64,000 bases of DNA, taken from positions 1 through 64,000 of the forward strand of contig JAZRFF010000017.1 in the NCBI GenBank assembly GCA_045661225.1, given 5' to 3'. Position 1 is the stretch's first letter. Every line of letters starts with the position of its first letter. Under the pieces are notes generated by a model. The model was given only the letters and a program-made list of their open reading frames with translations, did no database searches and had not been told where the DNA came from. A program made the position numbers and the translations under genes. Positions 17,823 through 25,977 of this stretch are shown here, one piece after another. The DNA is from HGM04593 sp045661225 (GTDB taxonomy: Bacteria; Bacteroidota; Bacteroidia; Bacteroidales; Bacteroidaceae).

Positions 17823-18686
17823 ATGCCTGCCGGACGTTTAGTGAAATATTCTTTAATGCTTTTGCTTCTGCCGTTTCTTGTCGCTTGTCATAATGAGACT
17901 GTGCGTGAGAAACGTGTGGTGTTGGCCGAGGTTGACAGTGTCCGCCTCTATGCCGATGAGGTGCATTTGCAACTTGCAGCACGCGGTGGCAACGTTGACA
18001 GTGCTCTGTTTGTAAAGGAGTATATCGACCGTTGGGCAACCGAAGAGCTTTTTTACAAAAAAGCGTCGCAGAATATTGCTTCAACCGATGAGATTGAAAA
18101 GATGGTCGACAACTACCGCAAGAATCTTATCCTGAGCATCTATCAGGAGAGGCTTGTTAACCAGCATCTGAAACCATCAATAAGCGTTGCCGATATTGAA
18201 CGTTTCTACGATTCGAACAAGATGTTGTTCGAGGCCGATGAGTCTATGTTCAAGGGGTTACTGCTGGTTATACCGGCAAAGTCGCCCAAGGTTGCCAAGG
18301 TGCGTGCCTGGTGTCTCGACAAGACTCCCGAAAATCTTGAGGAGATTGAGCGCTATAGTGCCGAACACGCACTCAAGTATGAATATTTTATGGACGAGTG
18401 GAGGCTTTTTGAGGACGTGGCAAAAATGACACCTCTTACAGAGTTTCAATTGTTTGAGAGGTTGTCGCGCAAGAGCACCATAGAGTTTAAGGACGATGGT
18501 AATATTTATTTCGTGTGTGCCGATACTCTTATACGTAAAGGCGACAGTATGCCTGTAGAACTTGTATCGGGCGAACTGAACGAACTTTTGATAAATTCAA
18601 GAAAGGCTTCTTTTATAAAAGAGAAAAAAAAGGCGCTTCTCGACGAGGCCATCAAAGAGGGGCGGGTAAAAATATATAATGAATAA
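17823..18686 (+). CDS. Lipoprotein related to SurA/PpiC chaperones
   Basis: 287 residues. A hydrophobic leader ends in a lipobox (PFLVAC), so it should be lipid-anchored. The body is mostly helical and begins like SurA N-terminal domains (AEVDSVRLYADEV), but no convincing parvulin domain is seen. It is best read as a chaperone-only paralogue in an outer-membrane-protein biogenesis cluster. ATG 17823 is used; a TTG nine bases upstream is unlikely. The next gene starts 29 bases after its stop. Confidence 0.65.
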   Translation: MPAGRLVKYSLMLLLLPFLVACHNETVREKRVVLAEVDSVRLYADEVHLQLAARGGNVDSALFVKEYIDRWATEELFYKKASQNIASTDEIEKMVDNYRKNLILSIYQERLVNQHLKPSISVADIERFYDSNKMLFEADESMFKGLLLVIPAKSPKVAKVRAWCLDKTPENLEEIERYSAEHALKYEYFMDEWRLFEDVAKMTPLTEFQLFERLSRKSTIEFKDDGNIYFVCADTLIRKGDSMPVELVSGELNELLINSRKASFIKEKKKALLDEAIKEGRVKIYNE

Positions 18687-18715
18687 CCGTTGGCGGTTAT
18701 GTAAAATTGGCGAAA

Positions 18716-20083
18716 ATGAATAAGTGCATACAAAAAGTTTTGTTTTTAGTTGTCGCGTTGCTGTCGCTTGAAAGTGCAGGTGCGCAGGATAATGTTATTG
18801 ACCGCGTAGAGTGGGTTGTGGGCGACAAGGCTATTTTGCGCTCCGACATTGAGGAGACTATACGCTACTGGTTAAGTAACGGACGTAAATTCGATGGCGA
18901 CCCCTATTGTGTGGTGGGCGAGGACCTTGCCGTACAGCAACTTTTTATGCATCAGGCGGCCATTGACAGTGTCGAGGTTGACGAATCTAAAATTATGCGT
19001 CAGGTCGAGGCTCAGATGGAGTATGTGATTCGCGAGATAGGCTCTAAAGAGAAACTCGAGGAGTACTTCGACAAGACATCTTCCGAGATTCGCGAGATGT
19101 ACCGTGAACAGTTGTACAATATGGAAATGACCGAGGCGATGAAAATGAAGATTGTGGGCGATATAAAAGTATCGCCGGTGCTTGTGCGTCGTTTTTGCGA
19201 GTCGCTGCCGAAGGATAGCCTTCCATATGTTCAAGAGCAGGTCGAGGTGCAGATTGTTACCCTTGAACCCGATGTGGACGAAGAGGAAATTGAACGTGTC
19301 AAGAGTGAGCTGCGTGAATATACCGAACGTATTATGAGCGGAGAGACAAGCTTCTCGACAATGGCGCTTATGTACTCTCAGGACCCGGGTTCGGCGCGTT
19401 TGGGAGGTGAACTCGATTTTAGCGGTCGCGGAGAATTTGCTCCCGAATTCGCGGCGGTGGCATTCAACCTTACCGACCCGAATAAAGTGTCAAAAATAGT
19501 GGAAACGGAATACGGCTTTCACATTATACAACTTATAGAAAAGCGAGGCGATAGAGTGAAGGTGCGTCACATCTTGCGTAAGCCTGTAAACTCTAATGAA
19601 AATATAAAGAAAATGTTGCTGCGTCTCGACTCAATATCGACCGACATTAAAGAAGGCAAGTTTACCTTTGAAGAGGCTGCCGAGTATATCTCGGACGACA
19701 AGGACACACGCAACAATTACGGAATAATGTACAACAGACAGACTGCTTCGTCGCATTTTACTTTCGAGGAACTGCCTGTCGATGTAGCGCGTGTGGTCGA
19801 TGGTCTTGAGGTCGGTGAAATTTCTCAGCCTTTTGCCTGGGTTCTTAACAATGGAAAGACAGTCTGTGCAATTGCTAAGCTCAGGTCACGCACCGAGGCG
19901 CATCAGGCAACGCTGAAGGACGACTATGAGACGTTGCGCGCAATGTATCAGGCCAAGCTCAGCGAGGAACGCATTCAACAGTGGATAAAGGAGAAACAAA
20001 AGACCACTTATGTGAGAATAAACAAGGACAACCGTTCTTGTGAGTTCCGTTACCCCGATTGGGAATTCTACGAAGAAAAGTAA
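18716..20083 (+). CDS. surA: SurA-like periplasmic chaperone and prolyl isomerase
   Basis: 455 residues with a signal peptide ending near SAGAQ. The SurA N-terminal chaperone domain (DNVIDRVEWVVGDKAILRSDIEE) is followed by two parvulin domains, about 170-280 (LGGELDFSGRGEFAPEF is the classical motif) and about 282-390, the second weaker. SurA escorts unfolded beta-barrel proteins to the BAM complex. It lies directly upstream of the OstA-like gene, which fits an outer-membrane assembly unit. Confidence 0.87.
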   Translation: MNKCIQKVLFLVVALLSLESAGAQDNVIDRVEWVVGDKAILRSDIEETIRYWLSNGRKFDGDPYCVVGEDLAVQQLFMHQAAIDSVEVDESKIMRQVEAQMEYVIREIGSKEKLEEYFDKTSSEIREMYREQLYNMEMTEAMKMKIVGDIKVSPVLVRRFCESLPKDSLPYVQEQVEVQIVTLEPDVDEEEIERVKSELREYTERIMSGETSFSTMALMYSQDPGSARLGGELDFSGRGEFAPEFAAVAFNLTDPNKVSKIVETEYGFHIIQLIEKRGDRVKVRHILRKPVNSNENIKKMLLRLDSISTDIKEGKFTFEEAAEYISDDKDTRNNYGIMYNRQTASSHFTFEELPVDVARVVDGLEVGEISQPFAWVLNNGKTVCAIAKLRSRTEAHQATLKDDYETLRAMYQAKLSEERIQQWIKEKQKTTYVRINKDNRSCEFRYPDWEFYEEK

Positions 20084-20094
20084 TTCAGGAACGT

Positions 20095-21720
20095 ATGCGC
20101 AGGATACTCCCGTTGATATTTTTCTGTCTGTATGCTGCCACGGCTATCGCACAGGAAGCTGCAGTACAGCGCTCATCTTCATCGAAGAAGAGCGTTGTGC
20201 ATATGCTGCACACCAATGTGACCCGTTTCGATGAAAAAATAAACCCCGATGCCTGGATTCTGGTAGGCGATGTCCGGTTTCGTCGCGACAGTATGTATAT
20301 GTACTGCGATAGTGCACACTATTTCCAAAAGAAGAACTCTTTCCGGGCGTTTGGGAATGTGCGTATGGAACAAGGGGATACCCTTTTCCTTTATGGCGAC
20401 TACCTTGACTTTGATGGAGATACCAATATAGCCCGTGTGCGTAACAATGTGCGTCTCATTGATAAGTCTACGGTTCTTGAGACCGACAGCCTGGATTTTG
20501 ACCGTAATGTAAATGTCGGTTTTTTCTTTGACTACGGAATATTATCCGACGATGAGAGTACCCTCTCGTCCTATTATGGTGAATATGGCGTCGATACCAA
20601 AGAAGCGCACTTCCTCGATGATGTCAGTCTCGAGAATCCTCAGTTTCGTATGCTCTCCGACACATTATATTATAACACCGACAGCAAGATTGCCACTATT
20701 GTAGGGCCTACAAATATGTATAGCGGCGAGAGTGAGGTCTATTCGGAGCGCGGCCGCTTCAGTACGGCTACCCGTCAGGCAATGTTGCTCGACAGGTCGG
20801 TGATTTTCAATAATAAGAAAGAGGTTACAGCCGATTCTATTTTCTACGATATCAACAGAGGGTATAGCAAGGTGTTTGGCGATATTTTGTATACCGATAC
20901 TCTTGCGCGTAATATGCTCTCGGGCGAATATGCCTATATAAACGAGATTGTCGATTCGGCTTACGTTACCGGGCGTGCTCTTGTGTCCGACTTTTCACAG
21001 CCCGACACGCTCTTTATGCACGCCGATACAATATGGGCTGTGTCGCATAATCTCGGTACCGATTCAATATATCGCCTGGTAAAAGCTTATAATAAGGTAC
21101 GCGCGTGGAGCGAAGAGATGCAGGCTGTGTGCGACTCGCTTATTTTTGACTCCCGCGACAGCTGTATGACAATGTATAAGGACCCGATATTGTGGAACGA
21201 TAACGTACAGCTTCTGGGCGAGGAGATAAAAGTCTATCTCGACAGCACGTCTATCGATTGGGTGCATATAATAAGGCAGACACTGTATGCCGAGCCTATG
21301 GACGAGGTTAACTATAATCAGATAAAGGGACAGGAGATGAAATTCTACTTTACCGATGGCAAGATTCACGAGATGAGGGTTATTGGCAGCGTCGGGATTG
21401 TCTTCTATCCGCTTGACAGTGACAGCACCTTTATGGGAATGAACACCACTACGGCCGGTCGCGTGACAGCATATATTAAAGATGGTCAGGTCGATAAGAT
21501 TATAGTGCCCAAAAGTTCCAACGGTGTCTTCTATCCAATGAGCCAGCGCCCTATGGACAAGCGTTTCCTTGATAATTTCTCGTGGTTCGACTATGCGCGC
21601 CCCAAAAGCAAGAATGACCTTTTTGAGTGGGTCGACAAGGACGAGAGTATGAAACTGAAGGTTTATAAAAAGGAGAGTGTGCCATTGCCGACACTCGACC
21701 GCTTTAAAAAGGAAAAATAG
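20095..21720 (+). CDS. OstA-like (LptA/LptD N-terminal type) periplasmic protein
   Basis: 541 residues. Signal peptide MRRILPLIFFCLYAATAIA. The body is made of repeated beta-strand units (YCDSAHYFQ, EQGDTLFLYGDYLDFDGDT, ARVRNNVRLIDK) typical of the OstA/LptA jelly-roll fold that carries lipopolysaccharide. The length is well above LptA and there is no C-terminal barrel as in LptD. The role in LPS transport is inferred from fold and from its SurA neighbour. ATG 20095 is chosen; an upstream TTG would overlap surA. Confidence 0.75.
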   Translation: MRRILPLIFFCLYAATAIAQEAAVQRSSSSKKSVVHMLHTNVTRFDEKINPDAWILVGDVRFRRDSMYMYCDSAHYFQKKNSFRAFGNVRMEQGDTLFLYGDYLDFDGDTNIARVRNNVRLIDKSTVLETDSLDFDRNVNVGFFFDYGILSDDESTLSSYYGEYGVDTKEAHFLDDVSLENPQFRMLSDTLYYNTDSKIATIVGPTNMYSGESEVYSERGRFSTATRQAMLLDRSVIFNNKKEVTADSIFYDINRGYSKVFGDILYTDTLARNMLSGEYAYINEIVDSAYVTGRALVSDFSQPDTLFMHADTIWAVSHNLGTDSIYRLVKAYNKVRAWSEEMQAVCDSLIFDSRDSCMTMYKDPILWNDNVQLLGEEIKVYLDSTSIDWVHIIRQTLYAEPMDEVNYNQIKGQEMKFYFTDGKIHEMRVIGSVGIVFYPLDSDSTFMGMNTTTAGRVTAYIKDGQVDKIIVPKSSNGVFYPMSQRPMDKRFLDNFSWFDYARPKSKNDLFEWVDKDESMKLKVYKKESVPLPTLDRFKKEK

Positions 21721-21724
21721 CAGT

Positions 21725-22021
21725 ATGGGAATGTTTAAACAGAAAGAACCTCGCAGGTTCAATCATAAATATATATTTGTCGACGAGCGCAAGGAGAAAC
21801 TCGACAAGATTGTCGAGAGTGCCAAGCGCGACCTTGGAATGTTGCCTCCGCGTGAGGAATCTTACCGTGAACGCCTTAAAGGGGCATTTGTCAATGATGA
21901 GTCGCACCTGTCGCGCAAGCAACAGAATGGCGAGCGTATGTCGTCGCGTTTTGTGGTGGGGGCAATACTTGTTTGCCTTTTTGTACTTTACTATATATTA
22001 AAAAGTATCTGGCACATTTAA
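21725..22021 (+). CDS. Small conserved membrane protein between ostA-like and mutL
   Basis: 98 residues. A charged cytoplasmic N-terminus (KQKEPRRFNHKYIFVDERKEK) precedes one transmembrane helix near the C-terminus (VVGAILVCLFVLYYIL). It lies 4 bases after the OstA-like gene and 12 before mutL, so it is almost surely co-transcribed. I know no function for it; a similar short gene often sits here in Bacteroidales. Confidence 0.75.
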   Translation: MGMFKQKEPRRFNHKYIFVDERKEKLDKIVESAKRDLGMLPPREESYRERLKGAFVNDESHLSRKQQNGERMSSRFVVGAILVCLFVLYYILKSIWHI

Positions 22022-22033
22022 AAGAAATTGTAA

Positions 22034-23890
22034 ATGCAGGATATAATACATCTTTTGCCCGATTCGGTAGCGAATCAGATAGCGGCGGGTGAGGTCGTTC
22101 AGCGTCCGGCATCTGTCGTTAAGGAGCTTATGGAGAATTCCATTGATGCGGGTGCTGCAAAAGTGCAGGTTGTAATAACCGACGGCGGGCGTACACTTAT
22201 ACAGGTTATTGACGATGGTAAAGGAATGTCTGAGAGTGATGCGCGTATGGCTTTTGAACGTCACGCTACATCGAAAATCACGTCGGCCGAAGACCTCTTT
22301 GCGCTCTCAACGATGGGCTTTCGCGGCGAAGCTCTTGCTTCAATAGCTGCCGTTGCGCAGGTTGAACTTGTTACTCGACGCGCCGATGATGAATTGGGCA
22401 CGCAAATTGTGATGTCGGGTTCGCTGCTGGAACAACAAGAGCCTGTGGCTGCACCTGTTGGCAGTAACTTTAAGGTGAAAAATCTTTTCTTTAACATTCC
22501 GGCGCGCAGAAAGTTCCTGAAGTCTATGCAGACTGAACTAAACAACATTATTACGGAGTTTGAACGCGTGGCGCTTGTTAATTGCAATGTGGAGTTTTCC
22601 TTGTCGCATAATGGAACGGAACTTATCTCTCTGCCACAATCGTCGTTCAGACAAAGAATAGTGAACTTGTTTGGAAAGAAGATAAATTCGCAACTTATAG
22701 AAGTTGGCGTCACAAGCACGCTGTTGAATGTGAAGGGCTTTGTGGGTGCTCCTGAAAGTGCACGCAAAAAGGGTGCGTTGCAGTTTTTCTTTGTGAACGG
22801 ACGCTATATGCGTCACCCTTATTTTGCAAAGGCAGTACTCGAGGCTTATGGCAGTATAATTCCGGCTGGTGAACAAGTGCCGTTTTTTATAATGTTCGAG
22901 GTTGACCCTTCGCGCATAGATGTTAATATACACCCCACAAAGACCGAGATAAAATTCGAGGACGAACAGAGCCTTTGGAAAATAATATCGGCAGCGGTTC
23001 GTGAGTCGCTTGGTAGGTTCAACGCCGTCCCGAGCCTTGAGTTTGACGATGATGCCGTGCCCGAGATACCGGTTATGGATATGTCGCAATATGGGAGTGG
23101 CGGTGTCTCGGCGCCTAAGATATCTTATAATCCATCTTATAATCCGTTCAAGAACAGACTCCCTGATTACCGTGGTGGAGATACATCGTGGGAGTCGCTT
23201 TACAAGGGTGTCGGGGGTGGCGACGAGCCGCTTGACCTCTCTCCGTTTGAGGATATCCCCGATGAGGTGCTTCTGCAATCGTCGTCGCCGGCCGGGACTG
23301 TTTCGGAGCCGCTTGTCAAGGAGGAGTATGCCCCGATGTCGCAGTATAAAGGACAGTATATACTTGTTTCGGGGCAGTCGGGGCTTATGTTTGTGCATCA
23401 GCGAAGAGCGCACATAAGAGTGCTGTACGAAAAATACAGCAAGCAGTTGCAAAGCCGGAATGCTCCCGTCCAGGGGTTGCTTTTCCCGGAACGTGTGGAA
23501 CTTAGTGTTGGCGAGAGTGCTGTGCTTGAATCCATCAGTGATGATCTTGTTTCGCTTGGCTTTGATGTCTCGTCGTTAGGCGGTACAACGTATGCGTTGC
23601 AGGGTGTTCCTGTGGGAATTGATGGCTTGTCGCCGGCAAAGCTCCTTATGGAGATTATTCATTCGGCAATGGAACGCACGGCCGATGTAAAAGAACAGCT
23701 GCACGAAAGAATAGCAAATGTGATGGCAAAGGAGGTTGCTATTGTGACCGGTCAGGTGCTTACTATTGACGAAATGAAGAATTTGCTCGACGAGTTGTTC
23801 CGTACGCCGATGCCTACTCGCACACCCGATGGCAAATTGATTGTTCATACTCTGCAAGATAATGAAATTGACCGTTTTTTTACAAAATAG
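22034..23890 (+). CDS. mutL: DNA mismatch repair protein MutL
   Basis: 618 residues. GHKL ATPase motifs: ENSIDAGA (Glu34), DDGKGM, RHATSKI and GFRGEALASIAAV. The C-terminal dimerisation domain starts near residue 430. The usual endonuclease motif DQHA..E is not present: the matching place reads VHQRRAHIRVLYE. MutL links mismatch recognition by MutS to excision. It ends the cluster; no terminator is visible before the ompA promoter. Confidence 0.95.
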   Translation: MQDIIHLLPDSVANQIAAGEVVQRPASVVKELMENSIDAGAAKVQVVITDGGRTLIQVIDDGKGMSESDARMAFERHATSKITSAEDLFALSTMGFRGEALASIAAVAQVELVTRRADDELGTQIVMSGSLLEQQEPVAAPVGSNFKVKNLFFNIPARRKFLKSMQTELNNIITEFERVALVNCNVEFSLSHNGTELISLPQSSFRQRIVNLFGKKINSQLIEVGVTSTLLNVKGFVGAPESARKKGALQFFFVNGRYMRHPYFAKAVLEAYGSIIPAGEQVPFFIMFEVDPSRIDVNIHPTKTEIKFEDEQSLWKIISAAVRESLGRFNAVPSLEFDDDAVPEIPVMDMSQYGSGGVSAPKISYNPSYNPFKNRLPDYRGGDTSWESLYKGVGGGDEPLDLSPFEDIPDEVLLQSSSPAGTVSEPLVKEEYAPMSQYKGQYILVSGQSGLMFVHQRRAHIRVLYEKYSKQLQSRNAPVQGLLFPERVELSVGESAVLESISDDLVSLGFDVSSLGGTTYALQGVPVGIDGLSPAKLLMEIIHSAMERTADVKEQLHERIANVMAKEVAIVTGQVLTIDEMKNLLDELFRTPMPTRTPDGKLIVHTLQDNEIDRFFTK

Positions 23891-23986
23891 TACTGTATTT
23901 GCTTGTAATGTGTGCTGCACTTGTTAAACAATGTTAAATATATGCTTGTTTGTTGTTTTTTAGTGTGTGGCATTGTGAATTTTATG

Positions 23987-23994
23987 TAATTTTG
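23987..23994 (+). promoter_or_regulatory. Promoter -7 box for the OmpA-family gene
   Basis: TAATTTTG fits the consensus. It would give a leader of about 140 bases, long for this genome, which may help mRNA stability of an abundant porin. Confidence 0.5.
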
Positions 23995-24139
23995 CGCAAG
24001 AATGAATAGTGTGAAACGCTGTATTTGCTGTCTTGCATTTTAGTTCTTAAACAATATGAGTGTTTACGCGTTTTGTTTGTAATGCTCATAGTTGAATTTA
24101 GAATAGATAACGTAATATAATAATCTAATTAGTTTAAGT

Positions 24140-25312
24140 ATGAAAAAATTTATGATTTCATTGGCAATAGCTGCTATTGCTATGTTCTCTACTGCAAATG
24201 CACAGGAGACTGTTAACGAGGTCGTAGTTCCTACAAAGAAACACTCTGTAGTAACCAACGGTTTCGGCGCTAACTGGTTTATCGGTGTAAATGGCGGTGT
24301 AAACCTTTACAACGGTGTTGTAACTTTGGGCGAGAATCCTTTCAAGCACATTTCTCCCGCTCTTAACGTTTATTTTGGTAAAATGCACACTCCCGGTTTC
24401 GGTTGGAGACTTGCTTACCAGGGTTTGACAGTTCATACATACGACAAGTATGACTTTACTACTTATATGAACTTCCACTTCGACGCGTTGTTCAACCTGA
24501 CTAACCTCATCTGCGGTTACAAGGAGTCTCGCGTTTACAACATCATTCCTTACTTCGGTGTTGGTTATGCTAACCGCAGAGGTATGATTCACGAGGAGGG
24601 TAAAGGCCGTATGGGTGGTTCTATGTGGACAGGTTCACTCTCTGCAAACTACGGTATCATCAACACATTCCGTGTAGCTAAGAACTGGGCTATCAACCTT
24701 GAGTTGGCCGGTGCTTTCTTCCGCAACGGTTTCTCTGGTATCGCTGGTACAAGCGGTCACGATATGATGTGGTCTGCATCACTTGGTGTAACTTACAAGT
24801 TCAACAAGGCTGATTGGGAGCCCGCAGTTGATGTTCCTGCTCTCCAGGCTATCCACGAGGCTGCTCTTGCTGAGGTTGTTGCTGACCTTGACAACGCTCA
24901 GGGCCGTAACGCTCAGTTGCAGAATGCTTACAACGCTCTCCAGAACGACTACAATAAGTTGAACGATGCTTACAATGCATTGAAGAACAAGCCTAACTTC
25001 CTTGACGTTAAGGAGTCTATCTTCTTCGCATTCGGTTCTTCTAAGATTGAGTCTAAGAAGGAGAAGATCAACATCGAGTCTTACGCTAAGGCTGCTGCTG
25101 AGGCTGGCGTTAAGTTGAGAGTAATCGGTTACACCGACATCATCGGTACCGAGGATTACAACAAGGGTCTTGCTGAGGCACGTGCTAACGCTGTAGCTGA
25201 GGTTCTCAAGGCTGCCGGTGTTCAGGACGTTGAGGTTGTAGTTGTTGGCGAGTCTGAGGAACTTGGTTCTAAGTTCTTGAACCGTCGCGCTGTAATCGAG
25301 GTTGTTAAGTAA
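24140..25312 (+). CDS. OmpA-family outer-membrane protein
   Basis: 390 residues. Signal peptide ending STANAQ. An N-terminal beta-barrel of about 210 residues is followed by a short heptad-like stretch with repeats of NAY.AL (LQNAYNALQNDYNKLNDAYN), then a C-terminal OmpA peptidoglycan-binding domain (VIGYTDIIGTEDYNKGLAEARANAV). It ties the outer membrane to the cell wall. Codon use is strongly biased to AAC, TTC, TAC and GGT, unlike its neighbours, which fits very high expression. A strong terminator follows. Confidence 0.92.
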   Translation: MKKFMISLAIAAIAMFSTANAQETVNEVVVPTKKHSVVTNGFGANWFIGVNGGVNLYNGVVTLGENPFKHISPALNVYFGKMHTPGFGWRLAYQGLTVHTYDKYDFTTYMNFHFDALFNLTNLICGYKESRVYNIIPYFGVGYANRRGMIHEEGKGRMGGSMWTGSLSANYGIINTFRVAKNWAINLELAGAFFRNGFSGIAGTSGHDMMWSASLGVTYKFNKADWEPAVDVPALQAIHEAALAEVVADLDNAQGRNAQLQNAYNALQNDYNKLNDAYNALKNKPNFLDVKESIFFAFGSSKIESKKEKINIESYAKAAAEAGVKLRVIGYTDIIGTEDYNKGLAEARANAVAEVLKAAGVQDVEVVVVGESEELGSKFLNRRAVIEVVK

Positions 25313-25333
25313 TCTCAATTCGACACAATATCG

Positions 25334-25366
25334 GTGGGCGAGCCTTTTGGTTCGCCCACTTTTTTT
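25334..25366 (+). terminator. Strong Rho-independent terminator after the OmpA-family gene
   Basis: GTGGGCGA (25334-25341) pairs with TCGCCCAC (25352-25359), then a run of seven T. Confidence 0.9.
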
Positions 25367-25504
25367 ACAAAGAATCTCTCTTCGGGCGAAATGTCGAATG
25401 TCTGGAGGGCGGTCTTTTTTTTACGGAAATTTATCGTTTATTCTTTCTTTGAGTGCGTTTTTGCAAAAATATTTGCACATTCTTGCAAAATAATTCCTCA
25501 AATG

Positions 25505-25536
25505 TTTGGTTGTTGTAATATTTTGTCGTACTTTTG
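25505..25536 (+). promoter_or_regulatory. Promoter for the tRNA-Val pair
   Basis: TTTG (25505-25508), exactly 20 bases, TACTTTTG (25529-25536). A textbook Bacteroides promoter, about 28 bases before the first tRNA. Confidence 0.8.
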
Positions 25537-25563
25537 CATCGCAATTAAGAATTGCGGTTTATT

Positions 25564-25638
25564 GGACGTTTAGCTCAGCTGGTTTAGAGCATCTGCCTTA
25601 CAAGCAGAGGGTCGGCGGTTCGAATCCGTCAACGTCCA
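25564..25638 (+). tRNA. tRNA-Val (anticodon TAC), copy 1
   Basis: 75 bases. Acceptor stem GGACGTT/AACGTCC, D-arm GCTC...GAGC, anticodon loop CTTACAA with TAC in the middle, TpsiC arm GGTTCGAATCC, discriminator A. CCA is not encoded. Confidence 0.95.
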
Positions 25639-25654
25639 CAATAAAAGACATATT

Positions 25655-25729
25655 GGACGTTTAGCTCAGCTGGTTTAGAGCATCTGCCTTACAAGCAGAG
25701 GGTCGGCGGTTCGAATCCGTCAACGTCCA
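25655..25729 (+). tRNA. tRNA-Val (anticodon TAC), copy 2
   Basis: Identical to the first copy, in direct repeat with a 91-base period, and probably on one transcript. The 16-base spacer ends with the same ATT that precedes copy 1. Confidence 0.95.
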
Positions 25730-25737
25730 CGAAGCAA

Positions 25738-25766
25738 AACCTGCGCATTGCGTGGGTTATTTTTTT
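25738..25766 (+). terminator. Terminator of the tRNA-Val operon
   Basis: AACCTGCG (25738-25745) pairs with CGTGGGTT (25751-25758) with two wobble pairs, loop of five bases, then ATTTTTTT. Confidence 0.7.
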
Positions 25767-25793
25767 CTCCGTAGCTCAGTGGAGTGTCTGCGA
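25767..25793 (+). pseudogene. Remnant of a tRNA 5' half
   Basis: CTCCGTAGCTCAGTGG looks like the end of an acceptor strand plus bases 8-20 of a tRNA (GTAGCTCAGT.GG). No anticodon or TpsiC arm follows. It lies right behind two intact tRNA genes and their terminator. A chance match cannot be excluded. Confidence 0.5.
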
Positions 25794-25937
25794 ATAAAGG
25801 GTGGAAGTGAATTGTTTGGGTGCTGTTAATACTGTGATATTCGCTGTAAAGAGCCTGAAAAAAGTGGTTGCTTTCAATTTTAGTCTCTTTTTTAATAAAC
25901 TTTATACTCACATTGAGTGTTTGTGGTTAAAAAGTGC

Positions 25938-25945
25938 TATTTTTG
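25938..25945 (+). promoter_or_regulatory. Promoter -7 box for purB
   Basis: TATTTTTG, 33 bases before the ATG at 25978. ATTG at 25912-25915 may be the -33 element (22-base spacing). Confidence 0.55.
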
Positions 25946-25977
25946 TATCAGAAAAACGTTTTTTACAAAATAGAACA

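Noticed and set aside
25801..25977. Longer purB start
   Set aside because: The extension crosses a good promoter box at 25938-25945, and family members start at MELNIL-like sequences.
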